This document shows, piece by piece, positions 56,022 to 64,000 of a stretch of 64,000 nucleotides of DNA. The stretch spans positions 372,001-436,000 of the forward strand of contig NZ_JANKHH010000001.1 of NCBI RefSeq assembly GCF_024626475.1. Reading direction: 5' to 3'. Source of the stretch: Parerythrobacter lacustris. GTDB taxonomy: Bacteria > Pseudomonadota > Alphaproteobacteria > Sphingomonadales > Sphingomonadaceae. The translations under genes were made by a program, and so were the position numbers. Below the pieces are notes generated by a model, which was not told the DNA's origin, made no database searches, and worked only from the letters and a program-made list of their open reading frames with translations. Each line of letters starts with the position of its first letter. Within the stretch, counting starts at the first letter, position 1.

Positions 56022-57266
56022 CTACTCTGGTGCTGCCAGCTCGTGCGCGGGGCGCTTGCGGACGACCAACTTGCGCAACCGCTTCGTCAGCTTCGCGAAC
56101 CACGACTCAAGCGCCCCGATCGCCTGTCCGCCGGGCACGAATGCGACACGGTAGTACATCCACAGGATCAGGGCGGCAAAGAGGACGAACGGCCCCCACA
56201 GCGCGAGGATCGGGTCCAGCCGCCCCAATGCGGCGATGTCCTCTCCGTACTGGTTCACCTTGTGATAGGCGACCACCATGACGATCGATACGAACACGCC
56301 GAGCGAGCTGGTCGAGCGCTTTGGCGGAATCGCCAACGCCACCGCCAGCAGCGGCAGCAGCAACATCATTACCACTTCGACCAGGCGGAAGTTGAAACTC
56401 GCCTGGCTGGCATCGCGCTTCTGCTCGCTCTCGTTGGACGACCAGCCGATGCTCAGCAGCTCGGGAAGGATGTACTCCCGCTCGGCATCGCCGCGGGCGC
56501 GGAATTCCTCGACCCGGGGCAGGTCGATCGGCAGGTCGTGCCGGGTGAAGCTCAGCACCCGCGGGGTCTGCTTGTCGCCCCCGGAGTCCTGCACGATGGT
56601 GCCGTCGGTCAACCGCAGGATGATCGTGTCCGGGCTGTCCGAAGTGGCGAGAAAGTTTCCTTCGCGCGCGGAGATCGAGAGGACCTGCCCCTTTTCGTCG
56701 GACACGCGGGCGAAGATTCCCTTGAGTCGGCGCCCCTCGTCCTCGCTCTGTTCGATCCGCAACGCCATGCGGTCCGCCAGAGTGGTGAACTCGCCGACCT
56801 TGATCGATGCGCCCAACGCGCCCGAACGCAGGTCGTATTCCAGCTGCTCGTAGTAATACCGGCTGATCGGCTGGACGTAGAACACCAGTGCGACGTTCAC
56901 CGCCATCAGGACGACAGTGATCAAGTAGGGCACCCTGAGCAGCCGACCGTAGCCCAGCCCGACCGCGCGCAACACGTCGAGTTCGCTGGTGGTGGCAAGC
57001 TTCCGGAAGGCAAGCAGAATGCCAAGCAGCAAGCCCAAAGGAATGGCGAGGCTGGCATATTCGGGAATCAGCGCGCCGAGCATCTTGAACACGATACCAA
57101 CCGGCCCGCCCTCGACCGCGACGAAATCGAATAGCCTCCGCATCTTGTCGAGCAGGAGCAGCGTCGCCGCGATCGCGAAAACGGCAGCCATCGGCAACAA
57201 CACAAGCCGCAGGATATACCGGTCGATAGCAGGAATGAATTTGAGCAAGGGTCCGCGCTTTGGCAT
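56022..57266 (-). CDS. lptF: LPS export permease LptF
   Basis: The 414-residue protein is the LptF partner of LptG. It starts with IDRYILRLVLLPMAAVFAIA, has AFRKLATTSELDVLRAVGLG and the periplasmic domain (EFTTLADRMALRIEQSEDEG), and ends in three helices (LVEVVMMLLLPLLAVALAIP) plus a basic tail. Order lptF-lptG on one strand is the usual arrangement. Confidence 0.92.
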   Translation of the reverse strand: MPKRGPLLKFIPAIDRYILRLVLLPMAAVFAIAATLLLLDKMRRLFDFVAVEGGPVGIVFKMLGALIPEYASLAIPLGLLLGILLAFRKLATTSELDVLRAVGLGYGRLLRVPYLITVVLMAVNVALVFYVQPISRYYYEQLEYDLRSGALGASIKVGEFTTLADRMALRIEQSEDEGRRLKGIFARVSDEKGQVLSISAREGNFLATSDSPDTIILRLTDGTIVQDSGGDKQTPRVLSFTRHDLPIDLPRVEEFRARGDAEREYILPELLSIGWSSNESEQKRDASQASFNFRLVEVVMMLLLPLLAVALAIPPKRSTSSLGVFVSIVMVVAYHKVNQYGEDIAALGRLDPILALWGPFVLFAALILWMYYRVAFVPGGQAIGALESWFAKLTKRLRKLVVRKRPAHELAAPE

Positions 57267-57340
57267 CTGTTACCCCTGCGCCCTAGCGCGAAAATCCAAC
57301 CGGGTCATGCCTTAAGCGGAATTGGCAACAGAGCGGCTGA

Positions 57341-57718
57341 TTACGCCTTCTCGAGCGTACATTGCAGCGGATGCTGGTTCTGGCGTGCGAAGTCCATCAC
57401 TTGGTTCACCTTCGTTTCGGCGACCTCGTAAGGAAAGATGCCGCAAACGCCGACACCCTTTTGGTGAACGTGAAGCATCACCCGCGTCGCCTCCTCCATG
57501 TCCATCCGGAAGAAGCGCTTCAAGACAATCACCACGAACTCCATCGGTGTGTAGTCGTCGTTCAGGAGCAGCACCTTGTACTGGCTTGGCTTTTTGGGCC
57601 TCGTCCGCGTCTTGGTGGCGATGCCGATCTGGTTGTCGGTATCCGAATCGCCTGGATCCTGACCGGCCGCCGAAGGGGCCTGCCCGAAAGGCGCGGTTAG
57701 GGACGGGATCGACTGCAT
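57341..57718 (-). CDS. clpS: ClpS adaptor protein
   Basis: ClpS delivers N-degron proteins to ClpAP. The 125-residue protein has a flexible N-terminus (about 40 residues) and the conserved core [40 protein letters not shown] and [20 protein letters not shown]. Start 57718 gives a normal N-terminal length. ATGs at 57772 and 57790 extend it and cannot be excluded. Confidence 0.93.
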   Translation of the reverse strand: MQSIPSLTAPFGQAPSAAGQDPGDSDTDNQIGIATKTRTRPKKPSQYKVLLLNDDYTPMEFVVIVLKRFFRMDMEEATRVMLHVHQKGVGVCGIFPYEVAETKVNQVMDFARQNQHPLQCTLEKA

Positions 57719-57848
57719 GAGCTGCCCAATATCGTAAGCGTTTGTGCCAGCGCAAGAGGCGGTAACCGTCATGCTGGCGTTGTCTTGCATACGGCCAAGG
57801 GATTTACGATCGGCAAAGCTGATGGTGCACCTCGCGATCCCGCCCAAG

Positions 57849-57879
57849 AAAAAGGGCCGGACGGCGTACCGTCCGGCCC
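57849..57879 (-). terminator. rho-independent terminator of the phasin gene
   Basis: A perfect 11-bp stem (gggccggacgg/ccgtccggccc, 57854-57879) with a 4-base loop. On the reverse strand it is followed by five T (57853-57849), and it lies 62 bp after the phasin stop. Confidence 0.9.
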
Positions 57880-57940
57880 CAGGCAAATCTGGCCGGTTCA
57901 AGGGAGAGGAGAGATCCGGCTCAGAAAATGCTCAATTGGT

Positions 57941-58738
57941 TCAGGCCGCCTTGCGGACCTTTTCCATCGCAACCGAAACACGGTTCGAAATCGGCGCGAA
58001 AGTGTCGTTTGCGAGCTTGACCCACGCTTCGGTGGTCTTCGAGAACTGCGCGACGGTCGCGTCGAAGTTGCGGCTCACGAGCTTGCCCTGCAGCTGGACG
58101 AATTCGGTCGGCGACTTCACAGCGGCAATTTCCTTCAGGTCGGCAGTGACGACTTCGGCAGCCGACTTCACGTCTTCGAACTGCGACTTGGCGATTTCCT
58201 GCACGCCGGCAGCGTAGATCTTGGCCGATTCGACAACGGCTTCGGCGTTACCCTTGGTGAATTCGCCCATGTCGGTCGCGAATTCGCTGCCCTTGCCATA
58301 GAGGGTCTTGGCGCGCGTCTGCAGGTCGGCGAGGCCTTCCTTGAGCTTGGCGGTCATGTCGGCGGTCTGGGTCTTGGCTTTGGTCATGATGGTTTCCTTT
58401 GCGGGAGTCTTGAGCGCTGCCTTGGCAGCGCGTTTGATCTGGGGGGCAACAGCCTTGGCGGCCGGTGCTTTCTTTGCGGCGACTTTCTTGGGAGCGGCTG
58501 CCTTCTTCGGCGCTGCTTTCTTGGCTACGGCCTTCTTCGGCGCAGCAATTTTCTTGGCGACCGGCTTCTTGGCCGGCGTAGCTGGTTTGGCAGCCGGAGC
58601 TTCGACAGTTTCAGCGACCTTTTCGACTGCTACGTCGGCCTTGGGTTCTGCCTTGGCGGCGTCGACCTTCTTGGCGGCTGCTTCGGCATAGGCCTTCTCG
58701 GCAGCGGCATCGATCTTGCTTTCGGCTTTGCTGGCCAT
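57941..58738 (-). CDS. phasin with histone H1-like N-terminal tail
   Basis: Phasins coat polyhydroxyalkanoate granules. This 265-residue protein has an Ala/Lys/Pro-rich N-terminal half (residues about 45-117, repeated AAKK and APKK) like bacterial histone H1-like tails. A phasin domain follows (MTAKLKEGLADLQTRAKTLY, AKIYAAGVQEIAKSQFEDVK, FVQLQGKLVSRNFDATVAQF). PhaF of pseudomonads has the same parts in reverse order, binding DNA and granules. An internal ATG (M118, 58387) with its own AAAGGAAA site could yield a standard 148-residue phasin. The gene lies downstream of phaC, with a regulated promoter of its own. Confidence 0.85.
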   Translation of the reverse strand: MASKAESKIDAAAEKAYAEAAAKKVDAAKAEPKADVAVEKVAETVEAPAAKPATPAKKPVAKKIAAPKKAVAKKAAPKKAAAPKKVAAKKAPAAKAVAPQIKRAAKAALKTPAKETIMTKAKTQTADMTAKLKEGLADLQTRAKTLYGKGSEFATDMGEFTKGNAEAVVESAKIYAAGVQEIAKSQFEDVKSAAEVVTADLKEIAAVKSPTEFVQLQGKLVSRNFDATVAQFSKTTEAWVKLANDTFAPISNRVSVAMEKVRKAA

Positions 58739-58778
58739 GATGTTCAATCCTGTGCGTTGCGCGGGATGCCCCGCCTTG

Positions 58779-58793
58779 TTGCACTGCACAAAA
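58779..58793. promoter_or_regulatory. operator repeat 1 (TGCACTGCA type) in phasin promoter
   Basis: ttgcactgcacaaaa is the inverse partner of the repeat at 58822-58839 (ttttttgtgcagtgcacaat). It overlaps the predicted -10 box of the phasin promoter, a position suited to repression. PHA-responsive repressors of the PhaR type bind TGC-rich palindromes at phasin genes, but the regulator is not in this window. Confidence 0.65.
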
Positions 58794-58817
58794 TAGATAT
58801 TGCGGCCGCGAAGTCAA
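58790..58817 (-). promoter_or_regulatory. sigma-70-type promoter of the phasin gene
   Basis: On the reverse strand TTGACT (58817-58812), a 16-base spacer, TATTTT (58795-58790). The promoter is bracketed by two matching palindromic operators. Confidence 0.6.
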
Positions 58818-58821
58818 GGAT

Positions 58822-58839
58822 TTTTTGTGCAGTGCACAA
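58822..58839. promoter_or_regulatory. operator repeat 2 in phasin promoter
   Basis: ttttttgtgcagtgcacaat contains the palindrome ttgtgcagtgcacaa. It lies just upstream of the -35 box and shares the TGTGCAGTGCA core with repeat 1. Confidence 0.65.
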
Positions 58840-58861
58840 TAAGCCGTCAAATCGCTGTTGT

Positions 58862-60706
58862 TCAACGCGTTTTGACGTATCTCCCCGGCGCATCTTCGAT
58901 CACAGGGTCGCCTTTTGACCCGGGAATCCGCTTGCCCTTCGCAGCGATCCTTGCGCTGTCCTGCCGTTCCAGCCATGCCAACCAGTGCGGCCACCAGCTT
59001 CCCGGATGCTCCTCGGCCCCGACGACAAAATCCTTGAGCGATGCCGCACCGCTGTCCCCGGTCCAGTACTGGTACTTGTGCGCCTCGGGCGGGTTCACCA
59101 CCCCGGCGATGTGCCCTGACCCGGCAAGCAGGAAGGTCATGTCTCCCCTGAAGTGCTCGGTTATCCGCCACACGCTTTCGGCCGGGGCGATATGATCTTC
59201 GCGGCCTGCCTGCACGTAGCTCGGGGTTTCGACCAGGGTCAGATCGATCGGGGTGCCGTCCGCGCTCAGTGCGTCGGGCCGGACCAGTTTGTTGTCGCGA
59301 TAGAGATCGCGCAGGTAATCGCCGTGCCATTTGGCCGGCAGGTTGGTGACATCGCCGTTCCAGTGCAGCAGGTCGAAGGCGGGGTAATCCTCACCCAGAA
59401 GGTAGTTGTTGACCACGTAGTTCCAGATCAGATCCTTGCCGCGCAGCGAATTGAAGGTCGCAGCGAGATAGCGCCCGTCGAGATAGCCGTCGGGCGTGAG
59501 CTTGGCGATCATGTCGAGCTGGGCATCGTCGATGAACTGGAGCAGCTCGCCCGCGCGTTCGAAATCGACCTGCGCGGTAAAGAATGTCGCACTCCTGACC
59601 TTTTCCGCCTCGCCCCGCCTCGCAAGCACCGCCAGTGTTGCCGCCAGTGTCGTGCCGGCGACGCAATAGCCGATGGTATGGACATGCGGCACGCCCAGCC
59701 GTGCGCGGATATGGTCGATGGCTTCGATCTGGCTACGGATATAATCGTCCCACACCACGTCCTTCATGCTGGCGTCGGCCGATTTCCAGCTCACCACGAA
59801 CACGGTGATCCCCTGATCGACCGCCCATTTGATGAAGCTCTTCTTCGGCGTCAGGTCGAGAATGTAGAAGCGGTTGATCCACGGAGGGAAGATCACCAGC
59901 GGGACTTCGTAGACCTCATCGGTCGACGGGCTGTACTGGATCAATTGGTAGAGCGGTGTTTCGTAGACGACCTTCCCCGGGGTCGCCGCGAGATTCTCCC
60001 CGAGGGTGAAGGCATCGGCATCGGTATGGGTCAGCTGGCCTCGCTTGAGATCATTGATCAGGTGCTGGAGACCCTTGACCAGGTTCTGGCCGCCGGTTTC
60101 GATCGTGCGCTTGAGGACCACCGGGTTGGTGGCGATGAAATTGTCCGGGCTCATCGCTTCGACCAGCGCCTGGGTCGCGAATCTGAGCTGGGCCTTCTTG
60201 TCGTCGGGAACGCCATCGACCTCTTTCGCTGCGCGGACGAAATAGTCGGCCAGCATCAAATAGGTCTGGTGGAGCAGCGCATAGGCCGGATGCTGTTGCC
60301 ACGCCGGGTCGCTGAAGCGCCGGTCCTTGCGCGGCAGCTCCTGCGGTGCGGGTTTGGTGCCGGCGACTTGCCCCATCATCGAGCCGATCACGCCTTGCCA
60401 CAGCTCGACGCTTTCGGACATCAGCTTGGCAGCAGGTTCGAAACTCGTCGGCGTGCTGCGCGCCCAGCCCTGCGTCATCAGCATCCATTGTGCCGGATCG
60501 AGCGGGTTGGCCGAAGCCGATCCCAGCTTGTCCGTCATGAATTCGGTCCACATCCGCTGCATCTGGGCCGCCGCGTCGTTCCATTGCGCCATGTCGGGAA
60601 GACCTGGAGCAGCACCAGGCGCAGGAGAAAACTGCGCGAACATCTCGCGCATCGCTTCGCCCTGCATATCGAAAAACGCTGCAAATGGGTCTTGCCGGTC
60701 GGCCAT
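58862..60706 (-). CDS. phaC: class I poly(R)-hydroxyalkanoic acid synthase
   Basis: PhaC polymerises 3-hydroxyacyl-CoA into PHA at the granule surface. The 614-residue protein has the N-terminal PhaC domain (FDMQGEAMREMFAQF, SDPAWQQHPAYALLHQTYLM). The lipase-like box GYCVAG carries active Cys C348. The conserved Trp-Lys segment is FVVSWKSADASMKDVVWDDY, and the catalytic His region is GSGHIAGVVNPP. The size fits class I, and the phasin gene follows. Confidence 0.95.
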   Translation of the reverse strand: MADRQDPFAAFFDMQGEAMREMFAQFSPAPGAAPGLPDMAQWNDAAAQMQRMWTEFMTDKLGSASANPLDPAQWMLMTQGWARSTPTSFEPAAKLMSESVELWQGVIGSMMGQVAGTKPAPQELPRKDRRFSDPAWQQHPAYALLHQTYLMLADYFVRAAKEVDGVPDDKKAQLRFATQALVEAMSPDNFIATNPVVLKRTIETGGQNLVKGLQHLINDLKRGQLTHTDADAFTLGENLAATPGKVVYETPLYQLIQYSPSTDEVYEVPLVIFPPWINRFYILDLTPKKSFIKWAVDQGITVFVVSWKSADASMKDVVWDDYIRSQIEAIDHIRARLGVPHVHTIGYCVAGTTLAATLAVLARRGEAEKVRSATFFTAQVDFERAGELLQFIDDAQLDMIAKLTPDGYLDGRYLAATFNSLRGKDLIWNYVVNNYLLGEDYPAFDLLHWNGDVTNLPAKWHGDYLRDLYRDNKLVRPDALSADGTPIDLTLVETPSYVQAGREDHIAPAESVWRITEHFRGDMTFLLAGSGHIAGVVNPPEAHKYQYWTGDSGAASLKDFVVGAEEHPGSWWPHWLAWLERQDSARIAAKGKRIPGSKGDPVIEDAPGRYVKTR

Positions 60707-60832
60707 GGCTGCGCTCCGTTAGCTGCTATTGATTGTGCATTAGCGAAAAGCGCTTTCCACCGCGATGGTGAATCGCTTAGGATTCGTACGCGCGCCTGTC
60801 TGGAGGCGCCGAAGGAGGAATGTTCCGGTCCG

Positions 60833-62032
<1,200 letters not shown>

Positions 62033-62121
62033 TTCTCTGTAAAAACCAATTTGGTGTTGCCTGGGTTTGCCTAAGCGTCACGCTTGGTTTAGATACGACC
62101 GGTTGAAACAGGAGGCACTCG

Positions 62122-62712
62122 ATGGCCGCGGAACCTTCGCGGAACCTGACCCAACGCCAGCGCGCGGTGCTGGAAGCGATCGACCGACGGCAGCCGATCA
62201 AGGTTATCGCTGGCGAACTGGGTGTGTCCGAAAGCCGTATCAATCAACATATCAAGGCGTTGAAGGACATCTACGGGGTCGCGAGCCTGCCGGAACTCGT
62301 CGAGTGGTATCGCAGCGAGGCAGGCTACGAGCCGCAGTCTCCTGAGCAATCCTCCATGCAGCTTCCTGACCAGGCGCCCTGTAGAAAACCTGCATACATA
62401 AATTCTCAGCTGCCTGATGATGGCGATCTCGATCAGAAGCGGTCCCGGGTCGGCCCTGGCGAGATCGTCCTTTCCGATGCGCATCACGTCCTCATCGATG
62501 TGCCTTGGTCAGGATCCCGGGAGCCAGTGGTCGTCCCAGCGGCGCTCGATGGCGACAATGCTGTCCTGTACCGGCTTGCCGTGATGATCGGGATTGCCTT
62601 CGGCACTATTGCTTTGGTCGTTCTGGTCATCACGGCCTCTTTGAGCCTGAGTACAGCGATGGATGGAGTCGGTGAGATTGCCCGCATGGAACACAACGCA
62701 GGGCCTGGCTGA
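62122..62712 (+). CDS. LuxR-type HTH protein with C-terminal membrane helix
   Basis: The 196-residue protein has an N-terminal LuxR-like helix-turn-helix (LTQRQRAVLEAIDRRQPIKV, SESRINQHIKAL), a polar linker of about 80 residues, and one membrane helix (about 153-175). A membrane-tethered DNA-binding protein could sense envelope signals. No partner is known. AGGAGG precedes the ATG. Codon and base composition here are less GC-rich than upstream, and the next genes follow closely on the same strand. Confidence 0.75.
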   Translation: MAAEPSRNLTQRQRAVLEAIDRRQPIKVIAGELGVSESRINQHIKALKDIYGVASLPELVEWYRSEAGYEPQSPEQSSMQLPDQAPCRKPAYINSQLPDDGDLDQKRSRVGPGEIVLSDAHHVLIDVPWSGSREPVVVPAALDGDNAVLYRLAVMIGIAFGTIALVVLVITASLSLSTAMDGVGEIARMEHNAGPG

Positions 62713-62757
62713 ACGATTTTGATCGGCACCCTGCGACAGCAGGAAGGTCTGTTCAAA

Positions 62758-63099
62758 ATGGTAAAGTATCGTGATGAAGCACTCAACATCCGCAAGCTGA
62801 TGCGCGAAGCGGAAGCCGTTTCCGACGAAGCAATGGTCGCTTTCGCGAAGCTCAAAGCGGCTATGCTTTCAGCCCGCCAAAGCCCGGAAATTCCCGTATA
62901 TGTCGGCCAGCGTGCGATCATGCGGCTGACGCAGGCCGAACAGCAGGCCCTGTCCATTTCGACCAACCTGTTGCGCGTGCACGACGAATTGAGCAATATC
63001 GCGCGGGAATTCTGCGGACCCGACACAGGTGATCAGACCAAGGTCCCGGCATCGGCATTGAATGCCGAGATCCCTGTTGCTGAGGCGCAGTTCAGCTAG
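62758..63099 (+). CDS. hypothetical helical protein
   Basis: No family is recognised. The 113-residue protein is strongly helical (YRDEALNIRKLMREAEAVSD, MRLTQAEQQALSISTNLLRV), with no signal peptide or membrane helix, and ends in a polar tail. ATG 62758 has an AGGAAGG site 10 bases away; a TTG at 62719 in frame would add 13 residues. The stop is followed at once by a strong ribosome site for the next gene. Confidence 0.65.
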   Translation: MVKYRDEALNIRKLMREAEAVSDEAMVAFAKLKAAMLSARQSPEIPVYVGQRAIMRLTQAEQQALSISTNLLRVHDELSNIAREFCGPDTGDQTKVPASALNAEIPVAEAQFS

Positions 63100-63110
63100 G
63101 AGCGAACCAA

Positions 63111-63617
63111 CTGACGTTACTCGATTTCTGGAACAATTATCGGGTAGCAGTCTACCTAATCGCTTTGGTCGCACTGCTCGTCGCTTCACTGCGGTACGGA
63201 GATGGGCCAGAGCGATGGGTCGCTTCCACCTTGCTCAGCATGTGGCTTGCCGGGAGCGCGTACCTAGCATTGTTGGGCAGGCAATTCGAACGCAACGAGG
63301 TTGAACCTGGATTGCTCTTCATCGAAGTGGTCGTGACCGTTGTCATGGTCGTCGTCGCCCTCAGGGCAAATCGGATGTATACGCTATGGATAGCAGGATT
63401 TCAGATCATAGCGCTGTTGGCACACTTCGCCAGGGAACTGGCGGATCAGATATCTCCGATCGCCTATGTGATGATGTACGTGGGTCCGTCCTATTTGCAG
63501 ATCACTACGTTGGGGCTCGGTATATGGCTCCACCATCAGCGGGTGCAGCGCCACGGCAATTACAGGTCATGGCGCAGCTCCTCACCCCGTTCGCGGGCGA
63601 TTCCGCCGACCAGCTAG
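63111..63617 (+). CDS. hypothetical membrane protein, probable CTG start
   Basis: I do not recognise the family. The product has four hydrophobic segments: AVYLIALVALLVASL near the N-terminus, then LLSMWLAGSAYLALLG, GLLFIEVVVTVVMVVVAL and a fourth near MYTLWIAGFQIIALLAHF. The first standard start codon (TTG 63165) lies inside the first hydrophobic segment. A CTG at 63111 is 8 bases after a perfect AGGAG, which overlaps the previous stop, and restores the helix (LTLLDFWNNYRVAVYLIAL). I therefore propose CTG as start. The 3' end overlaps the RadC-like gene. Confidence 0.6.
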   Translation: MTLLDFWNNYRVAVYLIALVALLVASLRYGDGPERWVASTLLSMWLAGSAYLALLGRQFERNEVEPGLLFIEVVVTVVMVVVALRANRMYTLWIAGFQIIALLAHFARELADQISPIAYVMMYVGPSYLQITTLGLGIWLHHQRVQRHGNYRSWRSSSPRSRAIPPTS

Positions 63618-64000
63618 CGAGCCGCCTCCGCACTCAGTTCGGAAGCCTGAAGCGAGCGCTCGACGCGCCCAAGGATCGGTTGCTCGCCGCTGCCGGACCG
63701 TTTGCCAAATCGTGCGAGCTGCTACTCGCGGCTCGCGATCTGATCGATGCAGCAACACGCGAGGACATGGTCAGCCGGCAGGTAGATGTCTCCGACCCGG
63801 CGCTGGCCCGCTATATCCGTGATCGGATCGGCTTCTGCCATGAAGAAAGGTTGCTTGTCATCTTCAGCGGGCCAGGACGCAGTTACCTGCTCGATGAGGA
63901 AATGGGCATTGGCGGGCCTGACACCGTAAGGCTCACGGCAGCCACCCTTTTCCGGCGTGCCTTCACGGTCGGCGCGGAAGGGATACTGCTCGCCCACAAT
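63569..64000 (+). CDS. RadC-family JAB domain protein, 3' end outside window
   Basis: The frame is open to the window edge (144 codons). It shows the RadC N-terminal helical region and the start of the JAB fold: DPALARYIRDRIGFCHEERL, YLLDEEMGIGG, ATLFRRAFTVGAEGILLAHN, where the HxHPSGD metal motif should continue. RadC proteins are putative JAMM metalloproteins linked to DNA repair and mobile regions, but their biochemical role is unsettled. ATG 63569 and an in-frame ATG at 63524 are both possible starts; both overlap the preceding gene. Confidence 0.82.
   Translation, partial: MAQLLTPFAGDSADQLASRLRTQFGSLKRALDAPKDRLLAAAGPFAKSCELLLAARDLIDAATREDMVSRQVDVSDPALARYIRDRIGFCHEERLLVIFSGPGRSYLLDEEMGIGGPDTVRLTAATLFRRAFTVGAEGILLAHN

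Noticed and set aside
59153-60832. 560-codon upstream extension of the alaC frame
   Set aside because: Antisense to phaC; aminotransferase homology begins only at 60833.

Overview
The window is chromosomal DNA from a high-GC alphaproteobacterium, most likely a member of the Erythrobacteraceae or another sphingomonad. The evidence is the compact GC-rich gene style, a complete EcfG/NepR/PhyR general stress module, the NrsF/SigF heavy-metal regulators, class I polyhydroxyalkanoate (PHA) genes, LptF/LptG, and palindromic repeats whose translation reads like MLNLFQHP. No plasmid, prophage, insertion sequence or CRISPR array is visible.

Layout. 1-5.5 kb: aroC (cut by the left edge), then ruvA and ruvB. 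The two ruv genes are separated by a small accessory block holding a GFA-type protein, a secreted DsrE protein, a low-GC membrane protein, a GIY-YIG nuclease flanked by palindromic repeats, and a zinc-ribbon membrane protein. 5.6-16.3 kb: envelope and housekeeping genes (Ser/Gly-rich PEP-CTERM-like protein, rhodanese, acnA, DMT exporter, two unrelated L,D-transpeptidases, retropepsin-like protease, deacetylase, thioredoxin-like protein). 16.3-20.8 kb: lipoprotein, ispG, zntB, GAF-EAL protein. 20.8-25 kb: a bufferin (copper-binding RiPP) locus with two different precursor peptides transcribed divergently, one BufB/BufC pair, DoxX, sigF and nrsF. Both precursor genes have matching SigF-type promoters.

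25-30.9 kb: DUF885 peptidase, SDR, acetyltransferase, isoaspartyl peptidase, beta-lactamase. 30.4-37.2 kb: a tightly overlapping MoxR/DUF58/SpoIIM/RDD/DUF4129/DUF4350 operon that runs on into an acetyltransferase and the class A beta-lactamase. 37.2-47.7 kb: pheA, cytochrome c, rlmE, gppA-like gene, tRNA-Gln, LOG protein, thiD, DUF1272, glmM, cation symporter, sodB, AI-2E-family permease.

47.7-52 kb: the general stress response locus. It holds ecfG, nepR, an HWE-type sensor kinase, phyR and a FAT-GUY-like receiver. GGAAC-N16-CGTT promoters precede nepR-ecfG, phyR and the receiver. A probable unannotated small RNA (about 51341-51430) has a C-rich hairpin loop and a strong terminator behind a near-consensus EcfG promoter, and resembles Caulobacter GsrN. 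52-57.3 kb: a GNAT-fold protein that may be a bacterial ceramide synthase, a fatty acid desaturase, an acetyltransferase, lptG and lptF. 57.3-62 kb: clpS, a phasin with a histone-like N-terminal tail and paired operators, phaC, alaC. 62.1-64 kb: a less GC-rich cluster (HTH-TM regulator, coiled-coil protein, membrane protein with a possible CTG start, and a RadC/JAB protein cut by the right edge).

Coordinates of starts were chosen from protein homology, ribosome binding sites and overlaps with neighbours. Family assignments come from recognised motifs, not from database searches.
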